64,000 nt of DNA from an uncultured Cryptobacterium sp. (lineage in GTDB: Bacteria; Actinomycetota; Coriobacteriia; Coriobacteriales; Eggerthellaceae), in contig CATYOF010000006.1 of NCBI GenBank assembly GCA_958410215.1, positions 48,278 through 112,277 on the forward strand, written 5' to 3'. The notes beneath the pieces are model-generated. The model saw nothing but the letters and a program-made list of their open reading frames with translations, was not told the DNA's origin and did no database searches. Below, one piece after another: positions 18,459 to 26,688 of this stretch. How positions within the stretch are numbered: the first letter of the stretch is position 1; the number at the start of each line of letters is the position of its first letter. A program made the position numbers and the translations under genes.

Positions 18459-19319
18459 CTACTGCCCTAAGCTTTTGAGCGCAGCTGGGATACATTCAAG
18501 TACTTCTTCAGCACAGGCGCTAATCAAACCATATGAATCTTGCGCCAAGCAGCCAGCTTGCGCATGAACATACACACCCAACACGCACGCGTCAAATACA
18601 TCCATTCCTTGAGCTAAGAAGCCACCAATTAATCCGGCAAGGACATCACCCGTACCAGCCTTAGACAAAACAGCGGTACCATTCGTTATGGTTTCGCATT
18701 TTTCGCCCTGCGCAATTACGGTATTTTGCCCTTTAAAGACCACCGTAGCATGATAGTACAGCGCTAACTGATGCGCTGCCTCTTCCTGAGTCATCGAAGC
18801 TACATCAATAATAAAAGGCTTACCCAGTTTTACCGCTTCACCAAAGTGAGGGGTTAAAACCAGCGAACCCGATAAAAGCGTTAACGTATTTTGCCAGGTG
18901 GAGTCTTCCCGCAAGGCCGGTAAATAAGAAAGCGCTCCCCCATCAAGAAGTACAGGGCGCGCTGCATAATTCAATACCGATTCAATGAGCGACAGCACTG
19001 CTAAATTATCTGACTCAAACCCAGGACCCACTACAAAAGCACCCTTGCTTCCTGGTTTTAAAGCCTGCAAGGGAAAAAATTCATCAAAGGAATTCACCAC
19101 AAGCGATGGTCTGAATAAGCGAAGCGTCAGCTTATTTTCAAGAGCAGTAAAAACTTGGGTATACCCCGCTCCTGCAAACTGCGAAGCTTTAGCAGCCAAG
19201 CACGCCGCACCAGGATAAGGAGCACAACCAGCTACTAACACGCATTTCCCACGTGAATACTTATGGGCATCATCGGCTGGATAGGGCAACAATTCTGCAA
19301 GTTTTTCAACAGAAACCAT
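18459..19319 (-). CDS. nnrD: ADP-dependent (S)-NAD(P)H-hydrate dehydratase
   Basis: A 286-residue YjeF C-terminal carbohydrate-kinase-fold protein that repairs hydrated NAD(P)H using ADP. The N-terminal GKCVLVAGCAPYPGAACLAA block, VGPGFES, VLTPHFGEA, VVFKGQNTVI and the nucleotide-site signature KAGTGDVLAGLIGGFLAQG (about 235-253) are all present. The epimerase (NnrE) half that is often fused to it is missing, so this is the stand-alone dehydratase. It starts 17 bases after the acpS stop, in the same leftward run as glmS. The ribosome binding site is weak, which suggests coupling to acpS. Confidence 0.92.
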   Translation of the reverse strand: MVSVEKLAELLPYPADDAHKYSRGKCVLVAGCAPYPGAACLAAKASQFAGAGYTQVFTALENKLTLRLFRPSLVVNSFDEFFPLQALKPGSKGAFVVGPGFESDNLAVLSLIESVLNYAARPVLLDGGALSYLPALREDSTWQNTLTLLSGSLVLTPHFGEAVKLGKPFIIDVASMTQEEAAHQLALYYHATVVFKGQNTVIAQGEKCETITNGTAVLSKAGTGDVLAGLIGGFLAQGMDVFDACVLGVYVHAQAGCLAQDSYGLISACAEEVLECIPAALKSLGQ

Positions 19320-19336
19320 AACAACACGACCATTTC

Positions 19337-19888
19337 TTACGACTGAGAAGGAATATCATCAAGCAACGATCGAACTTCTTTAAATTGACGCGTTAATTCT
19401 TCGGTTGGACTCATTTTGCGAATAGGTTCGGCTTGTGCCTCCTCCGTAATCGCCATTGCGCAAGCAACCGCTTCTTTATGCGTATAGGAAAGCGAAAGAG
19501 GAAGTTCTTTTATGTGTGCCTCTTTGGAGATCTCCAAAGCGCGCCCATGCAGTGCAACTCGTGGTTTTCCTTTTGAATCAAGCACCACTTCTACATCACG
19601 TATGCCAACACCTTGAGAAAACCCCGTTCCCAAAGCTTTCAATACAGCTTCTTTAGCAGCAAAGCGAGTAGCATAATGAAATTCGGGAGCAGCGGTAGAG
19701 TCACAATAGGCACGTTCGTCTTCTGAAAATGCACGACGAACAAACGCAGGTGATCGCTTTAGAATTGCCCGCATACGTTCAATTTCTACAATATCCACCC
19801 CAAGTGAAACTGAATCGGGCAAAACAGAAGATGAAGCGCCCTGTTGCGCTTCATCTTCTTTCTTAGATTGTGCAGTGGAAGAAGTCAT
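19337..19888 (-). CDS. acpS: Holo-[acyl-carrier-protein] synthase
   Basis: AcpS transfers 4'-phosphopantetheine from CoA to the serine of acyl carrier protein. The core is SLGVDIVEIERMRAILKR (about 28-45, magnesium aspartate), FHYATRFAAKEAVLKALGTG with catalytic KEA, and SLSYTHKEAVACA. At 183 residues it is longer than the usual 120-130. About 25 extra residues precede the core, rich in Ser, Gln and Glu, and about 35 charged residues follow it. AAAGGC precedes the ATG. Pairing with nnrD is common in actinobacteria and Firmicutes. Confidence 0.92.
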   Translation of the reverse strand: MTSSTAQSKKEDEAQQGASSSVLPDSVSLGVDIVEIERMRAILKRSPAFVRRAFSEDERAYCDSTAAPEFHYATRFAAKEAVLKALGTGFSQGVGIRDVEVVLDSKGKPRVALHGRALEISKEAHIKELPLSLSYTHKEAVACAMAITEEAQAEPIRKMSPTEELTRQFKEVRSLLDDIPSQS

Positions 19889-19932
19889 GGCTGCCTTTCA
19901 AAATATCCTTATCTTCAAGGAATACTAAGATC

Positions 19933-21759
19933 TTACTCAACCGTTACCGACTTAGCTAAGTTTCGGGGTTGGTCTACATCACATCCCCGTGCTACCGCAA
20001 CGACACGAGCTAATAACTGCAACGGAACACTTGCGGTAATTGGCATAAAAGAATCACGAACTTTAGGAATATAAATTACGTGGTCTGCCACCTTTTTAAC
20101 GTTTTCATCGCCTTCGGTTGCAATGGCGATAATTTTTGCTCCACGAGACTTAGATTCTTCCAAATTGGAAAGTGTTTTGTCGTAGGTAGGACTTTGGGTA
20201 ACCACCGCAACGATAGGGAACCCTTCGTCCAAAAGCGCAATAGGACCATGCTTCATTTCACCTGCGGCATAGGCTTCTGCATGAATATAGCTAATTTCCT
20301 TCAGCTTCAAGGCGCCTTCGTAACAAACCGCTTCGCCTAAACCACGACCGATATAGAGTGTGGAATCGCGACCATCGAAGAAATGAGCTGCATCTTCAAT
20401 AGCAGATGTGTCATCCAAAATTGCCTCAATTTGATCGGCGGTATCGGCCAATTCCGTAAACAGCATACGAATCATATTGAGCGTCAATTTGCCCTTAACG
20501 CGGCCCAGCAACATAGCAAGCAAAGTAAGACTTACTACCTGGCCAATAAACGACTTTGTTGAAGCAACCGCAATTTCCTTATTTGCCTTGGTATAAATTA
20601 CGCCATCAGATTCACGGGCAACCGGCGAGCCGATAACGTTGGTAATACCAAACACCTTAGCACCTTTAATACGAGCATCACGAATAGCCGCAAGGGTATC
20701 GGCGGTTTCACCCGACTGCGAAACCGCAACCACTAAGGTAGTAGGAGTAATAATAGGATTGCGATAACGGAATTCACTGGCAACTTCAACCTCGGTAGGA
20801 ATACGAGCCCATGCTTCTATGAGATTTTTCGCAATAAGACCTGCATGATAGGACGTACCGCATCCAATAATGTATACACGATCAATGTAGTTCAACTCTT
20901 GACGAGTTAAGGTTAGCTCATCAATTTTTATTTCACGACCCGACATACGGCCCGCTAGCGTATCGCGCACGACACGAGGCTGTTCGTGAATTTCCTTCAG
21001 CATGAAATCGGGATAGCCACCCTTTTCTGCCACATCAATATCCCAATCAACATGGGTGATTTCTGGAGTAATTTCGCTGCCCTGTTCATCAAAATAGGTA
21101 ATTCCTTCAGGGGTCATAACCGCAAACTGGTTGTCTTCCATGATTACTACATCACGCGTAGCTTCAATAACCGCAATAATGTCCGAAGCAACGTAGCTTC
21201 CACTTTCGGCAGAACCCAAAACAATAGGAGAATCCTTACGGGTAACCACAATAGTGCCTGGTTCCTGCTCGCACGTTACCGCTAAGCCATACGCACCAAC
21301 CAGACGTGATGCAGCATAACGTACCGCATCTAGTAAATTACCGTTGTAGGCTTCTTCCACTAAATGAGCTGCCACTTCAGTGTCAGTATCAGAAACAAAT
21401 TTGTGACCTTTACCAATAAGTTCTTCACGAAGTTCTGTGAAGTTTTCGATGATACCGTTATGAACCACGGCAATATCATGAGCACAACTGGTATGAGGGT
21501 GAGCATTGCGCTCGGAAGGAGCACCGTGCGTTGCCCAACGCGTATGACCAATACCGCACGTACCCGCACACACCTCATCAGACGAAACAGCATCAACGAG
21601 TTCAGACACTTTACCCAAGCGCTTTACCACGTTAAGTTTTTCGCCATCAAACACTGCTATACCAGCTGAATCATAACCGCGATACTCAAGGCGCTTAAGT
21701 CCTTCAAGCAAAACGTCTTTTGCTTGGCTTGAGCCGGTATAACCTACAATTCCACACAT
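19933..21759 (-). CDS. glmS: Glutamine-fructose-6-phosphate aminotransferase (isomerising)
   Basis: A 608-residue GlmS making glucosamine-6-phosphate for peptidoglycan. After Met removal, Cys2 in MCGIVGYTGSSQAKDVLLEG is the glutaminase nucleophile. GHTRWATHGAPSERNAHPH and VVHNGIIENF complete the class II amidotransferase domain. Two SIS domains follow, with GCGTSYHAGLIAK and VSQSGETADTLAA binding the sugar phosphate. The C-terminus ends NLAKSVTVE, as in the family. GGAG is about 12 bases before the ATG. The 113 bases upstream are too short and show no glmS ribozyme. First gene of the leftward housekeeping run. Confidence 0.97.
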   Translation of the reverse strand: MCGIVGYTGSSQAKDVLLEGLKRLEYRGYDSAGIAVFDGEKLNVVKRLGKVSELVDAVSSDEVCAGTCGIGHTRWATHGAPSERNAHPHTSCAHDIAVVHNGIIENFTELREELIGKGHKFVSDTDTEVAAHLVEEAYNGNLLDAVRYAASRLVGAYGLAVTCEQEPGTIVVTRKDSPIVLGSAESGSYVASDIIAVIEATRDVVIMEDNQFAVMTPEGITYFDEQGSEITPEITHVDWDIDVAEKGGYPDFMLKEIHEQPRVVRDTLAGRMSGREIKIDELTLTRQELNYIDRVYIIGCGTSYHAGLIAKNLIEAWARIPTEVEVASEFRYRNPIITPTTLVVAVSQSGETADTLAAIRDARIKGAKVFGITNVIGSPVARESDGVIYTKANKEIAVASTKSFIGQVVSLTLLAMLLGRVKGKLTLNMIRMLFTELADTADQIEAILDDTSAIEDAAHFFDGRDSTLYIGRGLGEAVCYEGALKLKEISYIHAEAYAAGEMKHGPIALLDEGFPIVAVVTQSPTYDKTLSNLEESKSRGAKIIAIATEGDENVKKVADHVIYIPKVRDSFMPITASVPLQLLARVVAVARGCDVDQPRNLAKSVTVE

Positions 21760-21860
21760 AAATTAAACTCCTAACATAGTTGGAGGAAACTACAAAAGTA
21801 ATAACCTTTGTATTTTATCGTAGAGTAGTAACAGAAAGCCAACAGATACCTAATCACTGA

Positions 21861-21873
21861 TACAATCAGCACA
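21861..21873 (+). promoter_or_regulatory. Putative -10 element placing +1 at the lysozyme start codon
   Basis: TACAAT (21861-21866, preceded by GA) ends six bases before the ATG at 21873, so transcription would begin at or beside the start codon. No Shine-Dalgarno sequence is present. No good -35 was seen. This is consistent with a leaderless message but unproven. Confidence 0.4.
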
Positions 21874-22751
21874 TGAATATGCACCGAAACAACAAATTCT
21901 CGCACAAAAAACGGACCACAAGGCCAGCGCATCAGCAAAGCTATACCCGCGCTTCGAGTTCCTACCATGCAAAGACAAATCAATTCCCCACTAAACTCCT
22001 GGGAATTGTGGTTGCAGTTATAGCGTTCATTGTTGCCCTCACCTTTGCTGTGCAAAGCTGCTCCCACACCCGTGAATATAATTGGGATAATTTATCCTAC
22101 GAAAACGGAAGGATTTATTACACCGAAGGAGGAAATGTCACATCCCTTACGGGCATTGATGTTTCAAGCCATCAAGGAACCATCGATTGGAACAGTGTTG
22201 CTGAAGATGGTATAGATTTCGCTATGATTCGGTGTGGAAGCAGAGGATACACCGAAGGCAGCATGTATGCTGATAAAACGTTTTACACTAATGCCGATGG
22301 CGCCCAAGCCGCTAGCATTCCCTTTGGCGTTTACTTCTTTTCGCAAGCAACTACCGAAGAAGAAGCAATCGAAGAAGCAGATTATGTACTCCAGCTTATT
22401 CAAGGAATGGACATAACCTGCCCTATTGCCTATGACCTAGAAGATATGCCCAACCATAATGCGCGAGCAAACAATCTTAGCGCCGAACAAGCAACGCGCA
22501 ATGCTCGCGCGTTTTGCGAACGAATAAAACAAGCAGGATATGATGTCATGGTATACGGCAACCAGCATGATTTAAGTCGCTATGATCTTGATGCTTTAAA
22601 TGAAGAAATTTGGTATGCCGAATACAACGATGCTTCACCCACAACTTCTGTCCCCATGGTTATGTGGCAATATACCTCAACTGGGAAAGTTGCCGGCATT
22701 TCAACTAACGTCGATTTAAACATCCTCTTCGATGCATCGCTCATTCACTAA
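21873..22751 (+). CDS. Membrane-anchored GH25 family lysozyme
   Basis: A 292-residue protein with a basic cytoplasmic tail, one transmembrane segment at about 45-65 (LLGIVVAVIAFIVALTF), a short linker, and a GH25 muramidase domain from about 88. Family residues are GIDVSSHQGTIDWNSV (first catalytic-site aspartate), FAMIRCGSRGY, FGVYFFSQA and PIAYDLED, whose DxE carries the catalytic carboxylates. The end MWQYTSTGKVAGISTNVDLN is typical. It should cleave muramic acid-GlcNAc bonds outside the membrane, for wall remodelling. The annotated ATG has no Shine-Dalgarno; a second ATG two codons in is possible. Confidence 0.9.
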   Translation: MNMHRNNKFSHKKRTTRPAHQQSYTRASSSYHAKTNQFPTKLLGIVVAVIAFIVALTFAVQSCSHTREYNWDNLSYENGRIYYTEGGNVTSLTGIDVSSHQGTIDWNSVAEDGIDFAMIRCGSRGYTEGSMYADKTFYTNADGAQAASIPFGVYFFSQATTEEEAIEEADYVLQLIQGMDITCPIAYDLEDMPNHNARANNLSAEQATRNARAFCERIKQAGYDVMVYGNQHDLSRYDLDALNEEIWYAEYNDASPTTSVPMVMWQYTSTGKVAGISTNVDLNILFDASLIH

Positions 22752-22777
22752 GGGGTAGCGCGTAATCGCGTAACAAA

Positions 22778-22812
22778 AAGGATCCGTCAGGTGATAACGG
22801 ATCCTTTATTTG
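22778..22812 (+). terminator. Rho-independent terminator after the lysozyme gene
   Basis: AAAGGATCCGT (22778-22788) pairs perfectly with ACGGATCCTTT (22797-22807) over an eight-base loop, followed by ATTTG. The T tract is short. Confidence 0.82.
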
Positions 22813-22966
22813 AATAGACTATAGACCTCGATAAGCAAGAAGTGTTTGAACAACTTACTCAACAATTTACTCAAACCTTAAGCCACATATCTCACAATCA
22901 GCTTTTCACAATGGCGCTCGATCATGGAATCATCTCAAAATCGAAGCGACGTTTATTACCTTGCTG

Positions 22967-25027
22967 CTACTTACGAGAAGCCTGATATTCTTCTACAAGC
23001 TTTTGCTGTACATCAAACGGAGCAGGTTCATATCCATTGATTTCAAGCGAATAAGTACCTGAACCACGCGTCATAGCACGCAAATCCTTCGTATAAGAAA
23101 CTACTTCTGCATAAGGAACACGCACCACAATAATAGTATCGCCCGCATCATCGGAGTCAGTACCCACAATGCGACCACGACGCGTAGCAACATCACCCAT
23201 AACGGTACCAGCATATTCTTCGCCTACCACAATGCTCATATCTGCCATAGGCTCAAGAATTACCGGTGCAGCTTGTTCGCAAGCAGCCCTAAAACCAATA
23301 CAAGCCGCCGTCTTAAAGGCCATTTCATTGGAGTCTACCGAATGATATGAACCGTCGTAGACCGTACAACAAATATCAACCATAGGATATCCAGCCAAGA
23401 ATCCTTCAGCCATAGCTTCCTGAACACCCTTGTCAACGGCAGGAATAAGATTCTTAGGAATGCGACCACCCACAACTTCGTTCTTGAATTCGTAGCCTTC
23501 ACCTGGATTAGGCGTCAAGCGCAGCCAGCAATCACCAAACTGACCAGAACCGCCCGTTTGCTTCTTGTGTCTACCCTGAGCTTCCGCCTGCTTGGTAATA
23601 GTCTCACGATAAGGAATACGTACCGGTACCAGATCAACCTCGACACCAGTTTGAGCCTTAAGACGATTCAGCAAAACATCAACCTGCATATCACCCATGG
23701 TATACAGAATCTGCTGATGCGTTTCTTCGTTGCGCGTAAGCTGAATAGTAGGATCAACCTCAGCTTGACGAGCTAAGAACGTACCCAACTTATCTTCATC
23801 GGCCTTGTTCTTCGCAACCACACAAACAGGATACTGAGGTACGGGCAGCGGCAACGGATCAACTTCGATGGTGCCACTTTTCGAAAGAGTGTCCCCTGTT
23901 TTAGTTTCAGACAACTTCGGCACAACCACAATATCGCCTGCCTTAGCGCTTTTTACATCCATAGGCTCTTTGCCCATCATCACATAAATATGGCCAAGAC
24001 GTTCTTTTTTGCCGGTGCGAGCATTAATCAATTCAGTGGAAGGCTCCAAATACCCTGAAAGAACTTTAATGAAGCTTAAACGGCCCACAAATGGGTCCGA
24101 AATAGTTTTGAATACAAAGCCTGCAGGTTCGCCGGTTTCATCAACGCGAAGTTCTGAACCATCAGCCAAATAGAAAGGACCATGATGACGAGGATGAGGG
24201 AAGTAGGTGCAAATGTCATCCATAATTCCCTTGATACCCTGTTCAATAATGGTGGAACCCACAAATACTGGAATGAAAATTTCCTGTGCAATAGCCTCTT
24301 GCAGGAGCGATTCCAGTTCCTCTTGAGAAAGCTGCTCTTCCCCATCAAGGTACTTCATCATCAGTTCGTCGTCCGCTTCAGCAACCAAATCGCACAATTT
24401 ATCGCGTGCAATTTGTGCGGCATCAGCATATTCATCGGGAATATCTTCAATCTTTTCGCCGCCATCTACAAAGTAACGAGCCTTCATACGTAAAATATCG
24501 ATGACGCCCTTGAAGTCTTTATCAACTCCGATAGGAATAGTAACCGCACCTAAACGTGAGCCAAAACGAGCATGAAGCTGCGCCATGGCAACATCAAAGT
24601 TTGCCCCTTCGCGGTCAATATGATTAATGAACACACAACGAGAAGTACGCATTACTTCAGCTTCATGCCACAAACGCGTTGTCATATTCTGAGGACCAGC
24701 TACTGCGTCAACAACAAACATGCACATTTCGCACACCTGCATGGTTGCAAGGGTGTCTCCCAAAAAATCTGCCTGACCAGACGTATCAAGCAAATTGATT
24801 TTGTAATCATTGCCATACGGGATAGGAGCAATGGAAGTTCCTAAAGTAAAACGACGCCTAATTTCTTCTTCGTCGTAGTCAAGGTAAGACTTGCCATCAT
24901 GCGTTGTTCCCATGCGCGGTGTCTTACCAGAAATATGCAGCATTGCCTCTGCGAGTGAAGTTTTACCAGCGCCGTCTTGACCGACCAACGCAATATTACG
25001 TACATGCTCTGTTGCAGGAGCTGCCAT
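22967..25027 (-). CDS. EF-G-like translational GTPase (second EF-G type)
   Basis: A 686-residue EF-G paralogue with G domain, beta-barrel domain II, and domains III-V (domain IV RIPYRETITKQAEAQG, then GGSGQFGDCWLRL). The P-loop is GQDGAGKT (16-23). Two GTPase motifs depart from canonical EF-G: the DTPGH motif reads DTSGQ (81-85), so the GTP-hydrolysis histidine is glutamine, and NKxD reads NHID (135-138). The protein is close to the actinobacterial EF-G2-like group, whose role is unclear, and is unlikely to be the main translocase. ATG 25027 is chosen because AAGGAAG lies eight bases upstream; a GTG three codons earlier overlaps that site. Confidence 0.87.
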   Translation of the reverse strand: MAAPATEHVRNIALVGQDGAGKTSLAEAMLHISGKTPRMGTTHDGKSYLDYDEEEIRRRFTLGTSIAPIPYGNDYKINLLDTSGQADFLGDTLATMQVCEMCMFVVDAVAGPQNMTTRLWHEAEVMRTSRCVFINHIDREGANFDVAMAQLHARFGSRLGAVTIPIGVDKDFKGVIDILRMKARYFVDGGEKIEDIPDEYADAAQIARDKLCDLVAEADDELMMKYLDGEEQLSQEELESLLQEAIAQEIFIPVFVGSTIIEQGIKGIMDDICTYFPHPRHHGPFYLADGSELRVDETGEPAGFVFKTISDPFVGRLSFIKVLSGYLEPSTELINARTGKKERLGHIYVMMGKEPMDVKSAKAGDIVVVPKLSETKTGDTLSKSGTIEVDPLPLPVPQYPVCVVAKNKADEDKLGTFLARQAEVDPTIQLTRNEETHQQILYTMGDMQVDVLLNRLKAQTGVEVDLVPVRIPYRETITKQAEAQGRHKKQTGGSGQFGDCWLRLTPNPGEGYEFKNEVVGGRIPKNLIPAVDKGVQEAMAEGFLAGYPMVDICCTVYDGSYHSVDSNEMAFKTAACIGFRAACEQAAPVILEPMADMSIVVGEEYAGTVMGDVATRRGRIVGTDSDDAGDTIIVVRVPYAEVVSYTKDLRAMTRGSGTYSLEINGYEPAPFDVQQKLVEEYQASRK

Positions 25028-25123
25028 AGATACCACTTCCTTCGTTTTCGGGTTTATCTTAGCCCCTCAAAACCCGATGTTCCGTTCGAACTATTCTGTC
25101 GCCCTTCGACAAAACAGGAGGCC

Positions 25124-25151
25124 GTCTACTGTGAACACGTTCACAGTAGAC
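25124..25151. promoter_or_regulatory. 28-bp near-perfect palindrome upstream of the EF-G-like gene
   Basis: GTCTACTGTGAAC (25124-25136) and its exact complement GTTCACAGTAGAC (25139-25151) are separated only by AC. It lies between the trigger-factor-like stop and the EF-G-like start. The two-base centre and lack of a T tract favour a protein-binding operator over a terminator. Confidence 0.6.
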
Positions 25152-25190
25152 TAGTTTATCGTATCTTGGCTGCTCCGTGGCGAAAATAAC

Positions 25191-26243
25191 CTATTCAGTT
25201 ACAAAGGTTGTATTATCCATTATCCATTCAGCGGCTTTCATACGCTGAGCACTTTGCTTCAACAAGAACGCACGACCCGATTTCTGCATTGCTTCAAAGG
25301 TGTCCTCTTCTTTACCTGGAGCGATGTTTTTAAGCGCCTGAATTAAATCGGTTGGTTGTAATTGGATTTGTTCGTGTTCGAAAATTGCGTCCAAAATAAA
25401 ACCTTGAACAAGCTGATTTTCTGCCTGGGCAGAAAGCGATTGCTTTACCTCTTCTTCTGTTAAACCTTGCTGCTTAGCAAATTCTTCGAAGTTAGTTCCT
25501 TCGCTTACCAAATCAGATACCAAAGTTTCAAATAATTCTTGCGTCATAGCAGAAAGCATTTTTTCAGAAACTGAACCAGTAAAACGCTCCAAATAAGCTT
25601 CCATGGCAGCAGCCATTTTAGCCTGCTCGTAACGCGTAGCCAATTCTTCTTCAGAAGTCTGACGGAAACGCTCACGCAATTCCTGCACCGTCTTAATATT
25701 TGATTCAGATAAGTTTTCGGCAACCCATGTATCAGTTACGGCAGGAACGACAAGCTTTTCTGAATTGGGATCAAGGTTTTGCTGTGCTGCGGCAATTTGG
25801 CGTGCAAGCATACGCATTTGTTCATCAAGATCAGCCTCTTGAACTTCTGGCTTAGGAGCAACGTTAACCGTTGCTGGCTCGTAGCTGGAAAGCTCAAAAT
25901 GAGGTTTTTCTAAAAAGGTCAGTTCAAATGAAAAGGGCTTGTCGGAAGTAGGAACTTCATCTGAAGCAATATCGTAGGTAGCTAAGGGAGCCTTTCCATA
26001 TTCAGAAATAGCAAAAGGAACCAAAAAATTAACCACAGACGAATAAATTACTTGATCTGCTCCATCCTGCTTTAAAGTGTTTACAATCTTATCGTATGAA
26101 GATTCGCCTTTTAAAGTATCAAGATTGTATTGCAAAATAAAGGCATCAAGCCCGTCAGTAAATGCACGCTGCATTTCTTCTTCGTTAGCAATCGCGCGTA
26201 AACGAACCTCTTCGCCATTTTTTTCGAGAATTTCTACCTGCAT
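25191..26243 (-). CDS. Trigger factor-like chaperone lacking the PPIase domain
   Basis: A 350-residue protein related to trigger factor. The N-terminal about 125 residues fit the ribosome-binding domain in length and pattern (MQVEILEKNGEEVRLRAIAN through FELTFLEKPHFELSSYEP), but the GFRxGKxP ribosome signature is not visible. The sequence passes directly to the helical C-terminal chaperone region (ADLDEQMRMLARQIAAAQ, then ELRERFRQTSEEELATRYEQ). The FKBP-type domain of about 90 residues is absent, which explains 350 rather than about 430 residues. AAAGGA precedes the ATG, with a 16-bp palindrome just upstream. It may hold nascent or stressed proteins without prolyl isomerisation. Confidence 0.72.
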   Translation of the reverse strand: MQVEILEKNGEEVRLRAIANEEEMQRAFTDGLDAFILQYNLDTLKGESSYDKIVNTLKQDGADQVIYSSVVNFLVPFAISEYGKAPLATYDIASDEVPTSDKPFSFELTFLEKPHFELSSYEPATVNVAPKPEVQEADLDEQMRMLARQIAAAQQNLDPNSEKLVVPAVTDTWVAENLSESNIKTVQELRERFRQTSEEELATRYEQAKMAAAMEAYLERFTGSVSEKMLSAMTQELFETLVSDLVSEGTNFEEFAKQQGLTEEEVKQSLSAQAENQLVQGFILDAIFEHEQIQLQPTDLIQALKNIAPGKEEDTFEAMQKSGRAFLLKQSAQRMKAAEWIMDNTTFVTE

Positions 26244-26262
26244 TGGTATCCTTTCGTATTAA

Positions 26263-26278
26263 ATATTGCATGCAATAT
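26263..26278. promoter_or_regulatory. 16-bp perfect palindrome upstream of the trigger-factor-like gene
   Basis: ATATTGCATGCAATAT lies 20 bases ahead of the start codon at 26243, just beyond the AAAGGA ribosome binding site. It would overlap the transcript start or promoter, as an operator would. The regulator is unknown. Confidence 0.5.
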
Positions 26279-26424
26279 AGAGTAAACAGAGATTAACCAA
26301 CACGATCAGAATCGAACGCATTTTAGTTACACGACATTATAGTTAACCTGAAACTGTTCTCGTTCAATTGCAAGGCAAAACAAACATCACTTATCATATA
26401 TACGTTTGAGAAAAAGTGGTACCA

Positions 26425-26661
26425 ATGAGTAACGATAATTATGAAATACCTCCGAAAAAGTACACGCTTAAACCACGTACTATCCCCTTACCCTCAAATT
26501 CCTCAGCCCCAAAAATCCAATCTTCTTTATCACAAAAACAAAAAGTACACCACCCAATCGTTCGGGCAGCAAACGAAGACGATGATCTTTACGATCCCTA
26601 TTCGGATATTCATGACGGAACATTAAAACCTCTGAAATTTGAAGAAGATCCTTGGAAATAA
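26425..26661 (+). CDS. Small acidic/basic hypothetical protein
   Basis: A 78-residue protein I do not recognise. It begins MSNDNYEIPPKKYTLKPRTI, passes through a Ser/Gln/Lys-rich low-complexity stretch, and ends in an acidic segment DEDDLYDPYSD-like region and a final EEDPWK. It has no membrane segment or signal and is probably disordered. The start is set at ATG 26425; a GTG three codons earlier is possible, and both have only a weak GAGAAAAAG as ribosome binding site. It is 27 bases upstream of the kinase-GNAT gene and may be cotranscribed. The reading is supported mainly by position and a plausible protein composition. Confidence 0.5.
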   Translation: MSNDNYEIPPKKYTLKPRTIPLPSNSSAPKIQSSLSQKQKVHHPIVRAANEDDDLYDPYSDIHDGTLKPLKFEEDPWK

Positions 26662-26688
26662 CACCTAATCGAATCTGGAAAATCCCTC

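Noticed and set aside
21760..21872. glmS ribozyme upstream of glmS
   Set aside because: Only 113 bases separate glmS from the divergent lysozyme gene, and no ribozyme core was recognised. The feature is mainly confined to Firmicutes.
25050..25078. CGGGTTT/AAACCCG hairpin upstream of the EF-G-like gene as a terminator
   Set aside because: A 7-bp stem with a long loop and no U tract on either strand; the palindrome at 25124-25151 is a stronger feature of the same gap.
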